Of a DNA stretch of 37,740 nucleotides, positions 1 through 10,896 are shown piece after piece. Position 1 is the stretch's first letter; each line of letters opens with the position of its first letter. Made by a program: the position numbers and the translations under genes. The DNA is from an uncultured Prevotellaceae bacterium (GTDB lineage Bacteria > Bacteroidota > Bacteroidia > Bacteroidales > Bacteroidaceae): NCBI GenBank assembly GCA_902786565.1, contig CADACW010000034.1, positions 1 through 37,740 on the forward strand, in the 5' to 3' direction. Below the pieces are notes generated by a model. It saw only the letters and a program-made list of their open reading frames with translations. It ran no database searches and was not told the origin of the DNA.

Positions 1-88
1 AGAGCGTATGTGTGCCTTGATTTCTAACTTTTCGGGGCAATTTGTTCACATTTTTATCTCGACTGGCTTATAATTCGAAAATTTTATC

Positions 89-96
89 TAAATTTG
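89..96 (+). promoter_or_regulatory. candidate -7 promoter element for the nth-ispE-coaBC-ligA run
   Basis: TAAATTTG matches the Bacteroidota -7 consensus TAnnTTTG and lies 28 bp before the nth start codon, so the 5' leader would be about 20-25 nt. The -33 box at the expected distance (around 64-68) is a poor match, which lowers confidence. Nothing else is recognisable in bases 1-124. Confidence 0.5.
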
Positions 97-124
97 CACT
101 CATCAATCAACAACGCAAACCTCT

Positions 125-778
125 ATGAGACGCGAAGAGAGATACCAACTCGTGCTGGAGCACTTCCGCCGCGAAATGCCCACCGTGGACACCGAGTTGC
201 AGTTTGGCAGCGTGTTCCAGTTGCTGGTGGCCGTCGTGCTGAGTGCGCAGTGCACCGACAAGCGCGTCAATGCTGTGACGCCCGAACTGTTCCGCCACTA
301 TCCCAATGTGCGGGCTATGGCGCTGGCCGAGGCCGACGACCTGCTGGAGTTTATCGGCAGTGTGAGCTACCCCAACTCGAAGGCCCGCCACCTGGTGGAG
401 TTGGCGCGTGCGCTGGAGCAGCGCCACGGCGGCGAGGTGCCGCAGGACATGGACCAGCTGCTGGCGCTGCCCGGCGTGGGCCGAAAGACGGCCAACGTGA
501 TACAGGCCGTGGCCTTTGGCAAGTCAACCATGGCGGTCGACACCCACGTCTACAGGGTGAGCCACCGCCTCGGGCTAGTCTCCAAGAGCGACAACACACC
601 GGTGAAGGTGGAGCGGACCCTGATGAAACACATCCCCGCAACCGACATTCCGCGGGCCCACCACTGGCTGCTGCTGCACGGCCGCTATGTGTGCACCTCG
701 CAAAGGCCTCACTGCCAGACCTGCGGGCTCGCAGAGGTCTGTCCGAAACTGCTGGAGGGTTCCCGACTGGAACACTGA
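125..778 (+). CDS. nth: endonuclease III (DNA glycosylase/AP lyase)
   Basis: Base-excision repair enzyme that removes oxidised pyrimidines and nicks the resulting abasic site. The 217-residue product is the usual family length. The helix-hairpin-helix LPGVGRKTA lies at residues 115-123, with Lys121 as the expected Schiff-base lysine, and the catalytic Asp is Asp139 in VDTHVYR. The C-terminal iron-sulfur cluster cysteines are Cys190, Cys197, Cys200 and Cys206 in the C-X6-C-X2-C-X5-C spacing. The ATG at 125 follows a plausible promoter by 28 bp. It is the first gene of a forward run with ispE (30-bp gap), coaBC and ligA. Putting a glycosylase and the NAD-dependent ligase in one transcript would bring two steps of base-excision repair together, but that is inference from position. 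Nothing is missing or altered. Confidence 0.95.
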   Translation: MRREERYQLVLEHFRREMPTVDTELQFGSVFQLLVAVVLSAQCTDKRVNAVTPELFRHYPNVRAMALAEADDLLEFIGSVSYPNSKARHLVELARALEQRHGGEVPQDMDQLLALPGVGRKTANVIQAVAFGKSTMAVDTHVYRVSHRLGLVSKSDNTPVKVERTLMKHIPATDIPRAHHWLLLHGRYVCTSQRPHCQTCGLAEVCPKLLEGSRLEH

Positions 779-808
779 CATCAATTGAGCAAAAACAGGA
801 GAACAATC

Positions 809-1639
809 ATGATAGTATTTCCACAAGCAAAAATCAACTTGGGCCTGAATGTGGTGGAACGCCGCCCCGACGGCTACCACAATCTGGAGACCGTATTCTA
901 TCCCGTGCCCATAGAGGACGCGCTGGAGGTGACCCCGATGGACGACCGTTTCCCCTCGACCACAGGCTGCGACCTGAAGGTGACCAACATGGCCATTGAG
1001 GGCGACGAGGCCCGCAACCTCGTGGTCAGGGCCTACCATCTGCTGAAAGCGGAATTTCCCTCACTCGTGCGCGTACATATTAATTTATTTAAAGCCATCC
1101 CCACGCAGGCTGGCATGGGGGGCGGTTCCAGCGACGGGGCTGCCATGCTTACGCTGCTCAACGACATGTGCCGTCTGGGCCTGAGCCAACAGCAGCTCAT
1201 AGACCGGGCTGCACGGCTGGGGGCCGACTGCCCCTTCTTCGTGATGGGCCGTCCGGCCTATGCCGAGGGCATCGGCGAGCGGCTGAATCCCATCGACCTG
1301 GACCTGAAAGGCTGGCACCTGGCTGTGGTGCGCCCTGACATTCCCGTACCCACGAAAGAGGCTTTCACGCTGATTCGCCCGCACCGTCCGCAGAAAAACT
1401 GCCTCGACATCGTCAGGCAGCCCGTCGACACATGGCGCGACGAGCTGGTGAACGACTTTGAGCAGAGCGTCTTCGCCCTGCACCCCGAAATAGGCGCCGT
1501 CAAGCAGCAACTTTATGACCTCGGTGCGGTCTATGCCGCCATGAGCGGCAGCGGCAGCGCCGTCTTCGGCCTGTTCCGCACGAAGCCGGAACTTTCAGCC
1601 ACTTTTGCCGATATGTTCACCGCAGTAAAAACACTTTAG
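809..1639 (+). CDS. ispE: 4-diphosphocytidyl-2-C-methyl-D-erythritol kinase
   Basis: GHMP-superfamily kinase that phosphorylates CDP-methylerythritol in the non-mevalonate (MEP) isoprenoid pathway. From the ATG at 809 the product is 276 residues. An in-frame TTG at 785 gives a longer reading, but the ATG has an AGGAG at 797-801 and starts directly with the conserved PQAKINLGL segment, so I use it. Visible motifs are Lys8 in AKIN, the glycine-rich phosphate loop AGMGGGSSDG at 101-110, the catalytic-type Asp140 in GADCPFF, and the C-terminal MSGSGSAVFG. The gene sits between nth and coaBC with 30-bp and 10-bp gaps, consistent with co-transcription. The motifs leave little doubt about function. 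Confidence 0.95.
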   Translation: MIVFPQAKINLGLNVVERRPDGYHNLETVFYPVPIEDALEVTPMDDRFPSTTGCDLKVTNMAIEGDEARNLVVRAYHLLKAEFPSLVRVHINLFKAIPTQAGMGGGSSDGAAMLTLLNDMCRLGLSQQQLIDRAARLGADCPFFVMGRPAYAEGIGERLNPIDLDLKGWHLAVVRPDIPVPTKEAFTLIRPHRPQKNCLDIVRQPVDTWRDELVNDFEQSVFALHPEIGAVKQQLYDLGAVYAAMSGSGSAVFGLFRTKPELSATFADMFTAVKTL

Positions 1640-1649
1640 CATCGACAAT

Positions 1650-4909
<3,260 letters not shown>

Positions 4910-4927
4910 ACTGCCCCCCGGAGTGTA

Positions 4928-5374
4928 TCAGAAGGGCAGGTCGTCGGTCGACTCTCCCTCTGCGGCACCCTGCTCGGGCGGGAATGGAGCATTGGCTGCC
5001 TGAGGAGCGGCAGGAGCAGCAGGCTGCACTGGCGGGAACGGCGACGCTGTGGGCTGAGGGGCTGCGCCGGGTGCAGTAGCGGCGGGAATATCCTGTGCAG
5101 GCTGTCCGCGCAAAATGTTGAAAGCACGAATGTCATTGAACCAACGGCCCTGATACTCATGGGCATCGATGTCGAACTGTACTGTCACGTCCTCGCCAGC
5201 CTGGATATTGTACATCTTAATGCGGTCTTCGCCAAAAACGCGGAACACCATGCGTCGGGGATACTGGCCTGGAACTTCAATCACATAGTCCTGGCTCATC
5301 CAAGAATTGCCCGTGCGGGCTGAAACTCCACTGCTTGCAGGGAGAATGGCAATGATTTTACCTGTTAAATCCAT
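4928..5374 (-). CDS. DUF3127 family protein with an SSB-like C-terminal tail
   Basis: A 148-residue Bacteroidota protein. Residues 1-90 resemble the DUF3127 family (MDLTGKII, YPRRMVFRVFG, VTVQFDIDAHEYQGRWFNDI), which I take to be a small OB-like beta barrel. Residues 91-140 are a Pro/Ala/Gln-rich linker, and the protein ends in the acidic-hydrophobic tip DDLPF. That layout (OB fold, flexible low-complexity linker, D-D-x-P-F end) is the layout of single-stranded DNA-binding protein, where the tip recruits repair and replication partners. The N-terminal sequence does not look like canonical SSB, so I do not call it ssb. Its neighbours are ligA (convergent) and dnaN (divergent, 159 bp away), which fits a role around DNA replication or repair. 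That role is inference. Confidence 0.85.
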   Translation of the reverse strand: MDLTGKIIAILPASSGVSARTGNSWMSQDYVIEVPGQYPRRMVFRVFGEDRIKMYNIQAGEDVTVQFDIDAHEYQGRWFNDIRAFNILRGQPAQDIPAATAPGAAPQPTASPFPPVQPAAPAAPQAANAPFPPEQGAAEGESTDDLPF

Positions 5375-5418
5375 ATTTATTATTAGATATTAAAAGTTGA
5401 TTTTTACTAAATCGGTTG

Positions 5419-5448
5419 CGAAATTACTAAAAATAGTTTGAAAACAAG
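5419..5448 (-). promoter_or_regulatory. weak candidate promoter for the DUF3127 gene
   Basis: On the minus strand TAATTTCG (5426-5419) is one base off TAnnTTTG, and CTTG (5448-5445) is an 18-bp-distant approximation of the -33 TTTG. It lies about 45 bp before the DUF3127 start codon. Both boxes are imperfect, so this is a position-based suggestion. Confidence 0.35.
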
Positions 5449-5465
5449 AAAAAAAAGGAGAATAT

Positions 5466-5497
5466 TTTGCTATTAACAACCTTTTTTTGTATTTTTG
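5466..5497 (+). promoter_or_regulatory. dnaN promoter
   Basis: TTTG at 5466-5469, a 20-bp spacer, then TATTTTTG at 5490-5497. This is an exact match to the Bacteroidota housekeeping form TTTG-N19/20-TAnnTTTG. It lies 36 bp before the dnaN ATG at 5534, leaving a leader of about 30 nt with no Shine-Dalgarno sequence. Confidence 0.75.
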
Positions 5498-5533
5498 CGG
5501 TCTCTTATTGGCCAATAAAACAATTTAAAATAT

Positions 5534-6658
5534 ATGAGATTCACAGTATCAAGCACTGCACTGGGCACCAGGCTCGCTGCCCTAGCAAGAGTTATTAACA
5601 GTAAAAATTCTCTGCCCATCCTGGGAGACTTTCTCTTTGAAGTCATTGACGGGAGACTGCAGTTGACGGCCTCTGACAGTGAGGTGATGATGAAGACCTC
5701 GCTCGAACTGAACGAAACCGACGGCAATGGCCGCTTCTGTGTTGGCAACCACGACCTGCTGGAAGCAGTGAAGGGCATCAGCGAGCAGCCCATCACTTTT
5801 GAAATAGACCAGATGAACAATCTGGCACGCATCAACTACCAGAACGGTATGTTCTCGCTGCCCGTAGAAAATGCCGACGAGTTCCCGCAGCCTCAGCAGA
5901 TTGGCGACAATGCAACGGTCATCACCATTCCCACAAGCGTGCTGGCCGAAAATGTCAACCGCACCCTCTTTGCCACGGCACAGGACGAATTGCGCCCCGT
6001 GATGAATGGCATCTACTTCGACCTAACCCCCGACCATCTGGCTGTTGTGGCCAGCGACGGTCATAAGTTGGTGCGCAATCTGATCCTGAACATACGCAGC
6101 GAGCAGCCTGCCGCCTTCATCCTGCCGAAAAAACCCGCCACACTGCTCAAAGGCGTGCTGGGCAAGCAGGGAGGCGACGTGGTGATTCGCTTCGACGACC
6201 GCAATGCTGAAATCAATTTCGAGGAGGGCATCATCGTCTGCCGGCTCATCGAGGGTCGCTACCCCAATTATAATTCGGTCATTCCACAGAGTAACCCCAA
6301 CCAGCTCACCGTAGACCGCGTCGGTCTGCTGTCGGCTCTGCGCCGTGTGCAGCCTTTCAGCAACGACTCCAGCAACCTCATCCGCTTCCATGTGGAGAAT
6401 GGCACACTGCAACTTGACGCCGAAGACTACGACTTCTCGAAGACCGCCACGGAGCGCATCGCCTGCGACTACAATGGTATGCCGATGAGCATTGGATTCA
6501 AGGGCTCGTCGTTCATCGAGATATTGAGCAACTTCGAGTGTGAGCAGGTCGTCATCCAGCTGGCAGACCCCAGTCGTGCCGGTCTGGTGCTGCCGATGGA
6601 TCAGCCCGACAATCAGGATGTGCTGATGCTCATGATGCCCATGCTTCTTAACGACTAA
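5534..6658 (+). CDS. dnaN: DNA polymerase III beta subunit (sliding clamp)
   Basis: Ring-shaped processivity clamp that tethers DNA polymerase and many repair enzymes to DNA. The 374-residue length and three-domain layout are typical. Recognisable segments are MRFTVSSTALG at the start, NSKNSLPILGDFLFEV near 25, LARINYQNGMFSLP, the NGIYFDL segment near 160, DGHKLV, the IEGRYPNYNSVIP segment near 240, and the C-terminal VLPMDQP end region. It has its own consensus promoter. Only 2 bp separate its stop from the following exonuclease, so clamp and exonuclease are almost certainly on one mRNA. No dnaA or recF is present in the window, so the classic dnaA-dnaN-recF order is not kept here. Confidence 0.95.
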   Translation: MRFTVSSTALGTRLAALARVINSKNSLPILGDFLFEVIDGRLQLTASDSEVMMKTSLELNETDGNGRFCVGNHDLLEAVKGISEQPITFEIDQMNNLARINYQNGMFSLPVENADEFPQPQQIGDNATVITIPTSVLAENVNRTLFATAQDELRPVMNGIYFDLTPDHLAVVASDGHKLVRNLILNIRSEQPAAFILPKKPATLLKGVLGKQGGDVVIRFDDRNAEINFEEGIIVCRLIEGRYPNYNSVIPQSNPNQLTVDRVGLLSALRRVQPFSNDSSNLIRFHVENGTLQLDAEDYDFSKTATERIACDYNGMPMSIGFKGSSFIEILSNFECEQVVIQLADPSRAGLVLPMDQPDNQDVLMLMMPMLLND

Positions 6659-6660
6659 AA

Positions 6661-7536
6661 ATGAGACTAAACCTGAATAAGCCACTGGTCGTCTTCGACT
6701 TGGAGACGACCGGTCTTGATTTGGTGAAAGACCGAATTATCCAGTTGTCATTCATCAAAGTGATGCCCGACGGCACCGAAGAGCGAGGCAACTATCTCAT
6801 CAACCCTGAGTGTCACATCAGGCCGGAGATTACCCAACTCACCGGCATCAGCGATGAGTCGGTGAGCGGTCAGCCCACTTTCAAGCAGTTGGCCAAGACG
6901 CTGGCAGACAAATTTCTGGGCTGTGACTTTGCGGGCTTCAACAGCAACCACTTCGACGTTCCCCTGCTGGCCGAAGAGTTTCTGCGTGCCGGCATCGACT
7001 TCGACTTCTCGCGTTGCAGGCTCATCGACGCGCAGACCATCTTCCACAAGATGGAGCGGCGTAACTTGGCGGCTGCCTATAAGTTCTACGTGGGTCACAA
7101 GATGGACGAAGACTTTGAAGCCCATCGTGCCGACGAAGACACTGAAGCCACCTATCGCGTACTGAAGGCGCAACTGGACTTTTACACCGAGGAACACCAG
7201 CGCGAACTGGGCGAAGACCCGGAGGGCCGCACACTGCAGAACGATATGGACTTTCTGAACGAGTTCTCGAAGGTCAACCAGAACGTAGATTTCGCCGGAC
7301 GTATCGTGTGGGGAGAGGCCAAGGACGTCAAGGGCAATGTCATCATCGGCAAAGACGGAAAGCCCGTGATGACCGAATACTTCAACTTCGGCAAGCATAA
7401 GGGTAAGACTGTGACCGACGTGCTGCGCTTCGACCCCGGCTATTATGCGTGGATTCTATCGGGCGACTTCACCTACAATACGAAGCAGGTGCTCACACGG
7501 ATTCGCTTGCGGGAAGCCCAGCGACTGAAAATCTGA
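6661..7536 (+). CDS. DnaQ-like 3'-5' exonuclease with an extra C-terminal domain
   Basis: A 291-residue DEDDh exonuclease. The N-terminal domain (about 1-175) shows Exo I as VVFDLETTGLD, Exo II as NSNHFDVPLL and Exo III as HRADEDTEATY, giving the Asp/Glu/Asp/Asp-His metal-binding set. The C-terminal third (about 205-285) carries a second small module with FNFGKHKGKTVTDVL and PGYYAWILSGDF. I recognise this as resembling the small DUF3820/QSregVF-type domain often joined to such exonucleases. The ATG is 2 bp after the dnaN stop. Coupling to the clamp gene suggests a proofreading role like the epsilon subunit, but a repair or RNA-processing exonuclease is also possible. It converges on hemW with a 9-bp gap, and I see no hairpin terminator there. 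Confidence 0.88.
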   Translation: MRLNLNKPLVVFDLETTGLDLVKDRIIQLSFIKVMPDGTEERGNYLINPECHIRPEITQLTGISDESVSGQPTFKQLAKTLADKFLGCDFAGFNSNHFDVPLLAEEFLRAGIDFDFSRCRLIDAQTIFHKMERRNLAAAYKFYVGHKMDEDFEAHRADEDTEATYRVLKAQLDFYTEEHQRELGEDPEGRTLQNDMDFLNEFSKVNQNVDFAGRIVWGEAKDVKGNVIIGKDGKPVMTEYFNFGKHKGKTVTDVLRFDPGYYAWILSGDFTYNTKQVLTRIRLREAQRLKI

Positions 7537-7545
7537 ACGTGAGAC

Positions 7546-8652
7546 TCAGGCCAGCATCAAGTCGGCCATGATCATATCACTGACGAAAAGAGCATTTCTG
7601 GACAGCCGGAGATGCTCTTTTTCCATCACCAACATTCCGTTGGCAATGTATTTGCGCGCATTTTCAAGACAGTAGGAACGGTGGCGGGGCGACAGGGCGG
7701 ACAGGCAGATGCCGTCGCTGGTGCGCAGCGCAGTGAGGACGATGTCGTTGTAGCGAGTGTCGGCGTCGATGGTTTCGCTCTCCTGCCGTGGTTGCCCATT
7801 CTCCACACCACAGATATATTCCTTGACATCGCTCACGTTCCACCAGCGCCTGCTGCCATCGTATGAGTGGGCTGCTGCACCCAGGCCCAAATATGGAGTC
7901 TGGTTCCAGTAACTGCTGTTATGGCGCGAGCGGAAGCCGGGACGGGCGAAGTTGCTGATTTCGTAGTGCTCATAGCCAGCTGCTTCAAGCCGGTTGCAAA
8001 GACTTTCGTACATCCGCCTACTCGTTTCTTCGTCGGTCTCGCTCACCTGCCCCCGTTGCAGCATAGCGTACAGTGCCGTGCCCTCTTCAAACGTGAGGGC
8101 ATAGGCCGAGAGGTGCTCCACACCTAAATTAAGGGCGCAATCGATGTCGTTGTTCCATTCTTCCATTGTCTCTTCGGGAAAGCCGTACATCAAGTCGATG
8201 CTCACATTGGCTATTCCTGCCGAGCGCAGACGGCCGACAGCCTCTTCGGCCTGCTCTGCCGTGTGGCGACGGTGAAGGAAGCGCAGTCGTTGTTCGTTGA
8301 AAGTCTGGATGCCCATCGAGACACGGTTCACAGGCAGGTGGGCCAAAGTCTTGGCAAAGTCGGCCGTCACGTCGTCCGGGTTGCACTCGATGGTCACCTC
8401 TTCAGCAGTGCCCACACAGTCAAAGAGTTGGCGCAACTGGCCCTCGGTCAGCGTGGAAGGCGTGCCGCCACCGATGTAAATGGTGTGCGGACTGCCGCTG
8501 ATGGCCATTCGGGTGCAGGCCAACCTGTACTCTGCGCAGACAGCATCGACATAACGCTGCCTGAGGTCGAGATGTGTAGTAGAGTAAAAGCCGCAGTAGA
8601 TACAGCGGCTTTTACAGAAAGGTATATGAATATAGATTCCCGGACTATCCAT
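7546..8652 (-). CDS. hemW: HemW-type radical SAM protein (heme chaperone / coproporphyrinogen oxidase-like)
   Basis: A 368-residue radical S-adenosylmethionine protein of the HemN/HemW family. The 4Fe-4S motif is Cys13-X3-Cys17-X2-Cys20 in [16 protein letters not shown], starting at once from the N-terminus. Later segments include [17 protein letters not shown] and [10 protein letters not shown], and the HemW-type LMYGFPEET. The short N-terminus and absence of the HemN N-terminal extension favour HemW, a heme-binding chaperone, over true oxygen-independent coproporphyrinogen III oxidase. Homologues are often annotated as the oxidase. Its ATG overlaps the end of rho by 8 bp, so it is probably translated from the rho transcript. 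Confidence 0.9.
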   Translation of the reverse strand: MDSPGIYIHIPFCKSRCIYCGFYSTTHLDLRQRYVDAVCAEYRLACTRMAISGSPHTIYIGGGTPSTLTEGQLRQLFDCVGTAEEVTIECNPDDVTADFAKTLAHLPVNRVSMGIQTFNEQRLRFLHRRHTAEQAEEAVGRLRSAGIANVSIDLMYGFPEETMEEWNNDIDCALNLGVEHLSAYALTFEEGTALYAMLQRGQVSETDEETSRRMYESLCNRLEAAGYEHYEISNFARPGFRSRHNSSYWNQTPYLGLGAAAHSYDGSRRWWNVSDVKEYICGVENGQPRQESETIDADTRYNDIVLTALRTSDGICLSALSPRHRSYCLENARKYIANGMLVMEKEHLRLSRNALFVSDMIMADLMLA

Positions 8653-10615
8653 TCATCGACATCAGGAACTCCTCGTTGTTGCGGCTTTCTACCAGACGGT
8701 CGCGCACGGTGTTCATGGCCTCCAGGGCATTCATTTCGCTGATAAACTTGCGGATAATCCACATACGGTTCAGTGTGGTCTGATCCTGCAGAAGGTCGTC
8801 TCGGCGTGTCGACGACTGCACCAGGTCGATGGCAGGGAAGATGCGCTTGTTGCTTAATGCGCGCGAGAGTTGCAACTCAGAGTTGCCCGTGCCCTTGAAC
8901 TCCTCGAAGATGACTTCATCCATCTTTGAGCCAGTGTCGATGAGGGCGGTGGCAATGATGGTCAGCGACCCTCCGTTCTCTATCTTTCGCGCCGCACCGA
9001 AGAAGCGCTTTGGCTTTTGCAAGGCGTTGGCATCCACACCGCCGGTGAGCACTTTTCCACTGGCCGGCGATACGGTGTTGTAGGCGCGGGCCAAACGGGT
9101 GATGCTGTCGAGGAAGATGACCACATCGTGCCCACATTCCACCATGCGCTTTGCTTTCTCCAACACGATACCGGCAATCTTGACGTGGCGCTCGGCCGGC
9201 TCGTCGAAGGTCGAGGCAATCACCTCGGCGTTCACCGTGCGGCTCATGTCGGTCACCTCTTCAGGTCGCTCGTCGATGAGCAGCATCATGATGTATGCCT
9301 CGGGGTGGTTGGCTGCAATCGCGTTGGCAATGTCCTTCATCAATATGGTCTTACCCGTCTTGGGCTGTGCCACGATGAGTGCGCGCTGGCCTTTGCCGAT
9401 GGGTGCAAAGAGGTCGACGATGCGCGTTGACGGATTGGTAGTGGCAGGGTCGCCGCAGAGGATGAATTTCTCTTCGGGGAAGAGCGGCGTCAGATTCTCA
9501 AACGACACGCGGTCGCGCACTTCCTGCGGGTCGCGCCCGTTGATGGCTTTCACGGTAGAGAGAGTGAAGTACTTGTCGTTGTCGTGTGGTGGGCGCACTG
9601 TACACTCCACCACATCGCCAGTCTTCAGCGAGTATTTCTTGATTTGCTGGGCCGACACGTAGATATCGTCGGGCGACGAAAGGTAATTGTAGTCGCTGGA
9701 GCGCAGGAAACCATAGCCTTCTGGCATAAGTTCCAGCACGCCATTGCCGGCGATAAGGTCGTCGAAGTCATAGTTTTGAGGCACAGGTGCAGCAACAGGC
9801 TTGTAGGCCGGCTCCGGCTGGCGTGGTGCCAAAGGCCGGTCGAAGATATCCACGCTGGGGATTGCGGCCTGGTCCTCAATGGGCAGGTCGACAATGGTGA
9901 TGAAGTCGGTGCCGTCGCCTGGGTCGCCGTCCCACACCTGATTGTCGTCAATATCTTCGCCGCTATAGGCAGGCTGGCTGTATTGGTTCATCTTCTCCTG
10001 AAGTTTCTGGAGCAGACTGTCGTCAGGCATATTGGCGTCCGACTGATAGGTGCCTTCGGCAGCCTCCGGCACTTGTAAGTCTACAGACTGTTCGCCGTCC
10101 GTCATTTTCTGTTCGGCATTTACGCCGGCCTCCTTACCCTTTTGCTCTTTCGGAGTCTCTGGCTGGGGCTCGTTGGCTTTTACCTCATTCTGCAAAGCGA
10201 CAGCGGCTTCCTGTTCCTTTTCTGCCTTCGACTTTCTGCCACGCTTCTTCGGAGCCGGTGCTTCAGCTGCAGCGGCCGGTTCTTGGGCCTGCTCTGGGGC
10301 CACGTCGGCAAAGAGTGAAGGAGCCTCTTCTTTCTTCTTCCGACCCCTTTTCTTCACGGTGCCGTCAAGATTTTCACCTTCCTGTCCGTTCACGGTGTAG
10401 ACTTTGTCGTTTTCCTTCTTTGCTATACGCGAGCGTTTGCGTTTGCCAGTGGTATCCAATTCTAATTCTGCAGCGCTGTCTATGGCAGCCTTGTCAAGAA
10501 TGTCGTAGATGACTTTCTCGAAATCATCATCCTGTTTCACCTTGACACCAATCTGAGCGGCAACCTCCATCAGTTCAGGAATTGCCATCTGCTCTAACTG
10601 TTCTTTTGTGTACAT
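8645..10615 (-). CDS. rho: transcription termination factor Rho with long disordered insertion
   Basis: ATP-driven hexameric RNA translocase that ends transcription. Residues 1-48 are a Rho_N-like helical segment, 288-358 are the cold-shock-like RNA-binding fold, and 385-656 are the ATPase. The ATPase has Walker A QPKTGKT (417-423), [13 protein letters not shown], Walker [18 protein letters not shown] near 497, and the Q/R-loop region [18 protein letters not shown]. Residues 50-285 are a low-complexity insertion, so the protein is 656 residues against about 420 in E. coli. The insertion contains two basic KKRGRK patches (88-93 and 123-128) followed by acidic and Gln/Pro/Ala-rich sequence. Disordered insertions of this kind are known in Bacteroides Rho, where one has been reported to drive condensate formation. 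It shares a transcript with hemW and has its own promoter and leader hairpin. Confidence 0.96.
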   Translation of the reverse strand: MYTKEQLEQMAIPELMEVAAQIGVKVKQDDDFEKVIYDILDKAAIDSAAELELDTTGKRKRSRIAKKENDKVYTVNGQEGENLDGTVKKRGRKKKEEAPSLFADVAPEQAQEPAAAAEAPAPKKRGRKSKAEKEQEAAVALQNEVKANEPQPETPKEQKGKEAGVNAEQKMTDGEQSVDLQVPEAAEGTYQSDANMPDDSLLQKLQEKMNQYSQPAYSGEDIDDNQVWDGDPGDGTDFITIVDLPIEDQAAIPSVDIFDRPLAPRQPEPAYKPVAAPVPQNYDFDDLIAGNGVLELMPEGYGFLRSSDYNYLSSPDDIYVSAQQIKKYSLKTGDVVECTVRPPHDNDKYFTLSTVKAINGRDPQEVRDRVSFENLTPLFPEEKFILCGDPATTNPSTRIVDLFAPIGKGQRALIVAQPKTGKTILMKDIANAIAANHPEAYIMMLLIDERPEEVTDMSRTVNAEVIASTFDEPAERHVKIAGIVLEKAKRMVECGHDVVIFLDSITRLARAYNTVSPASGKVLTGGVDANALQKPKRFFGAARKIENGGSLTIIATALIDTGSKMDEVIFEEFKGTGNSELQLSRALSNKRIFPAIDLVQSSTRRDDLLQDQTTLNRMWIIRKFISEMNALEAMNTVRDRLVESRNNEEFLMSMNG

Positions 10616-10677
10616 ACTAATATTAAAGTATTAGTTACAATTTGTTTTCAAGAAAATAAAAACGGTGATTGTGTAAT

Positions 10678-10700
10678 AAAAACGCTTCAAGAACGAAGCG
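10678..10700 (-). terminator. terminator-like hairpin in the rho leader (candidate attenuator)
   Basis: Read on the minus strand, CGCTTC (10700-10695) pairs perfectly with GAAGCG (10688-10683) around a 6-nt loop and is followed by five Ts (10682-10678). It lies between the rho promoter and the rho start codon, 62 bp before the ATG. There is no gene upstream on this strand for it to terminate, because the next gene is divergent. It is therefore either an attenuator of rho or a 5'-end stabilising stem. A 6-bp stem is modest for an intrinsic terminator. Confidence 0.5.
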
Positions 10701-10718
10701 CTGTTCTGAAATCGGATG

Positions 10719-10749
10719 CAAAGGTACTGCTTTTTCCCATTATGGCAAA
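10719..10749 (-). promoter_or_regulatory. rho promoter
   Basis: On the minus strand TTTG (10749-10746), a 19-bp spacer, then TACCTTTG (10726-10719). This is an exact match to the Bacteroidota consensus. Transcription would start near 10712-10715, giving a leader of about 97-100 nt before the rho ATG and putting the leader hairpin at the very 5' end of the mRNA. Confidence 0.75.
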
Positions 10750-10816
10750 GAAAACGCCGGCCTTTTATGATTTTTTTTAAATTTCGGAGGTCTAATATGA
10801 CAATTGCCGTAATAAT

Positions 10817-10848
10817 TTTGGCCATTTCGAAATAAATGCTTAATTTTG
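10817..10848 (+). promoter_or_regulatory. promoter of the pseudokinase-DUF4494-yggS operon
   Basis: TTTG at 10817-10820, a 20-bp spacer and TAATTTTG at 10841-10848, an exact consensus match 48 bp before the ATG at 10897. The -33 TTTG is itself the end of another TAATTTTG at 10813-10820, which could be a second, weaker upstream promoter. The 281-bp gap 10616-10896 is thus a divergent regulatory region shared with rho. Confidence 0.65.
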
Positions 10849-10896
10849 CCGACAATTAAGAAATAGATTCATTACAGACAAGAAGCAATTACGGAG

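Noticed and set aside
94-999. Forward frame of 301 codons overlapping nth and ispE
   Set aside because: Out of frame with two genes that have full catalytic motifs; the product is Arg/Gly/Pro-rich and low complexity.
5470-5490. T-run before dnaN as a terminator
   Set aside because: No stem precedes it on either strand; the T-rich stretch is the spacer of the dnaN promoter.
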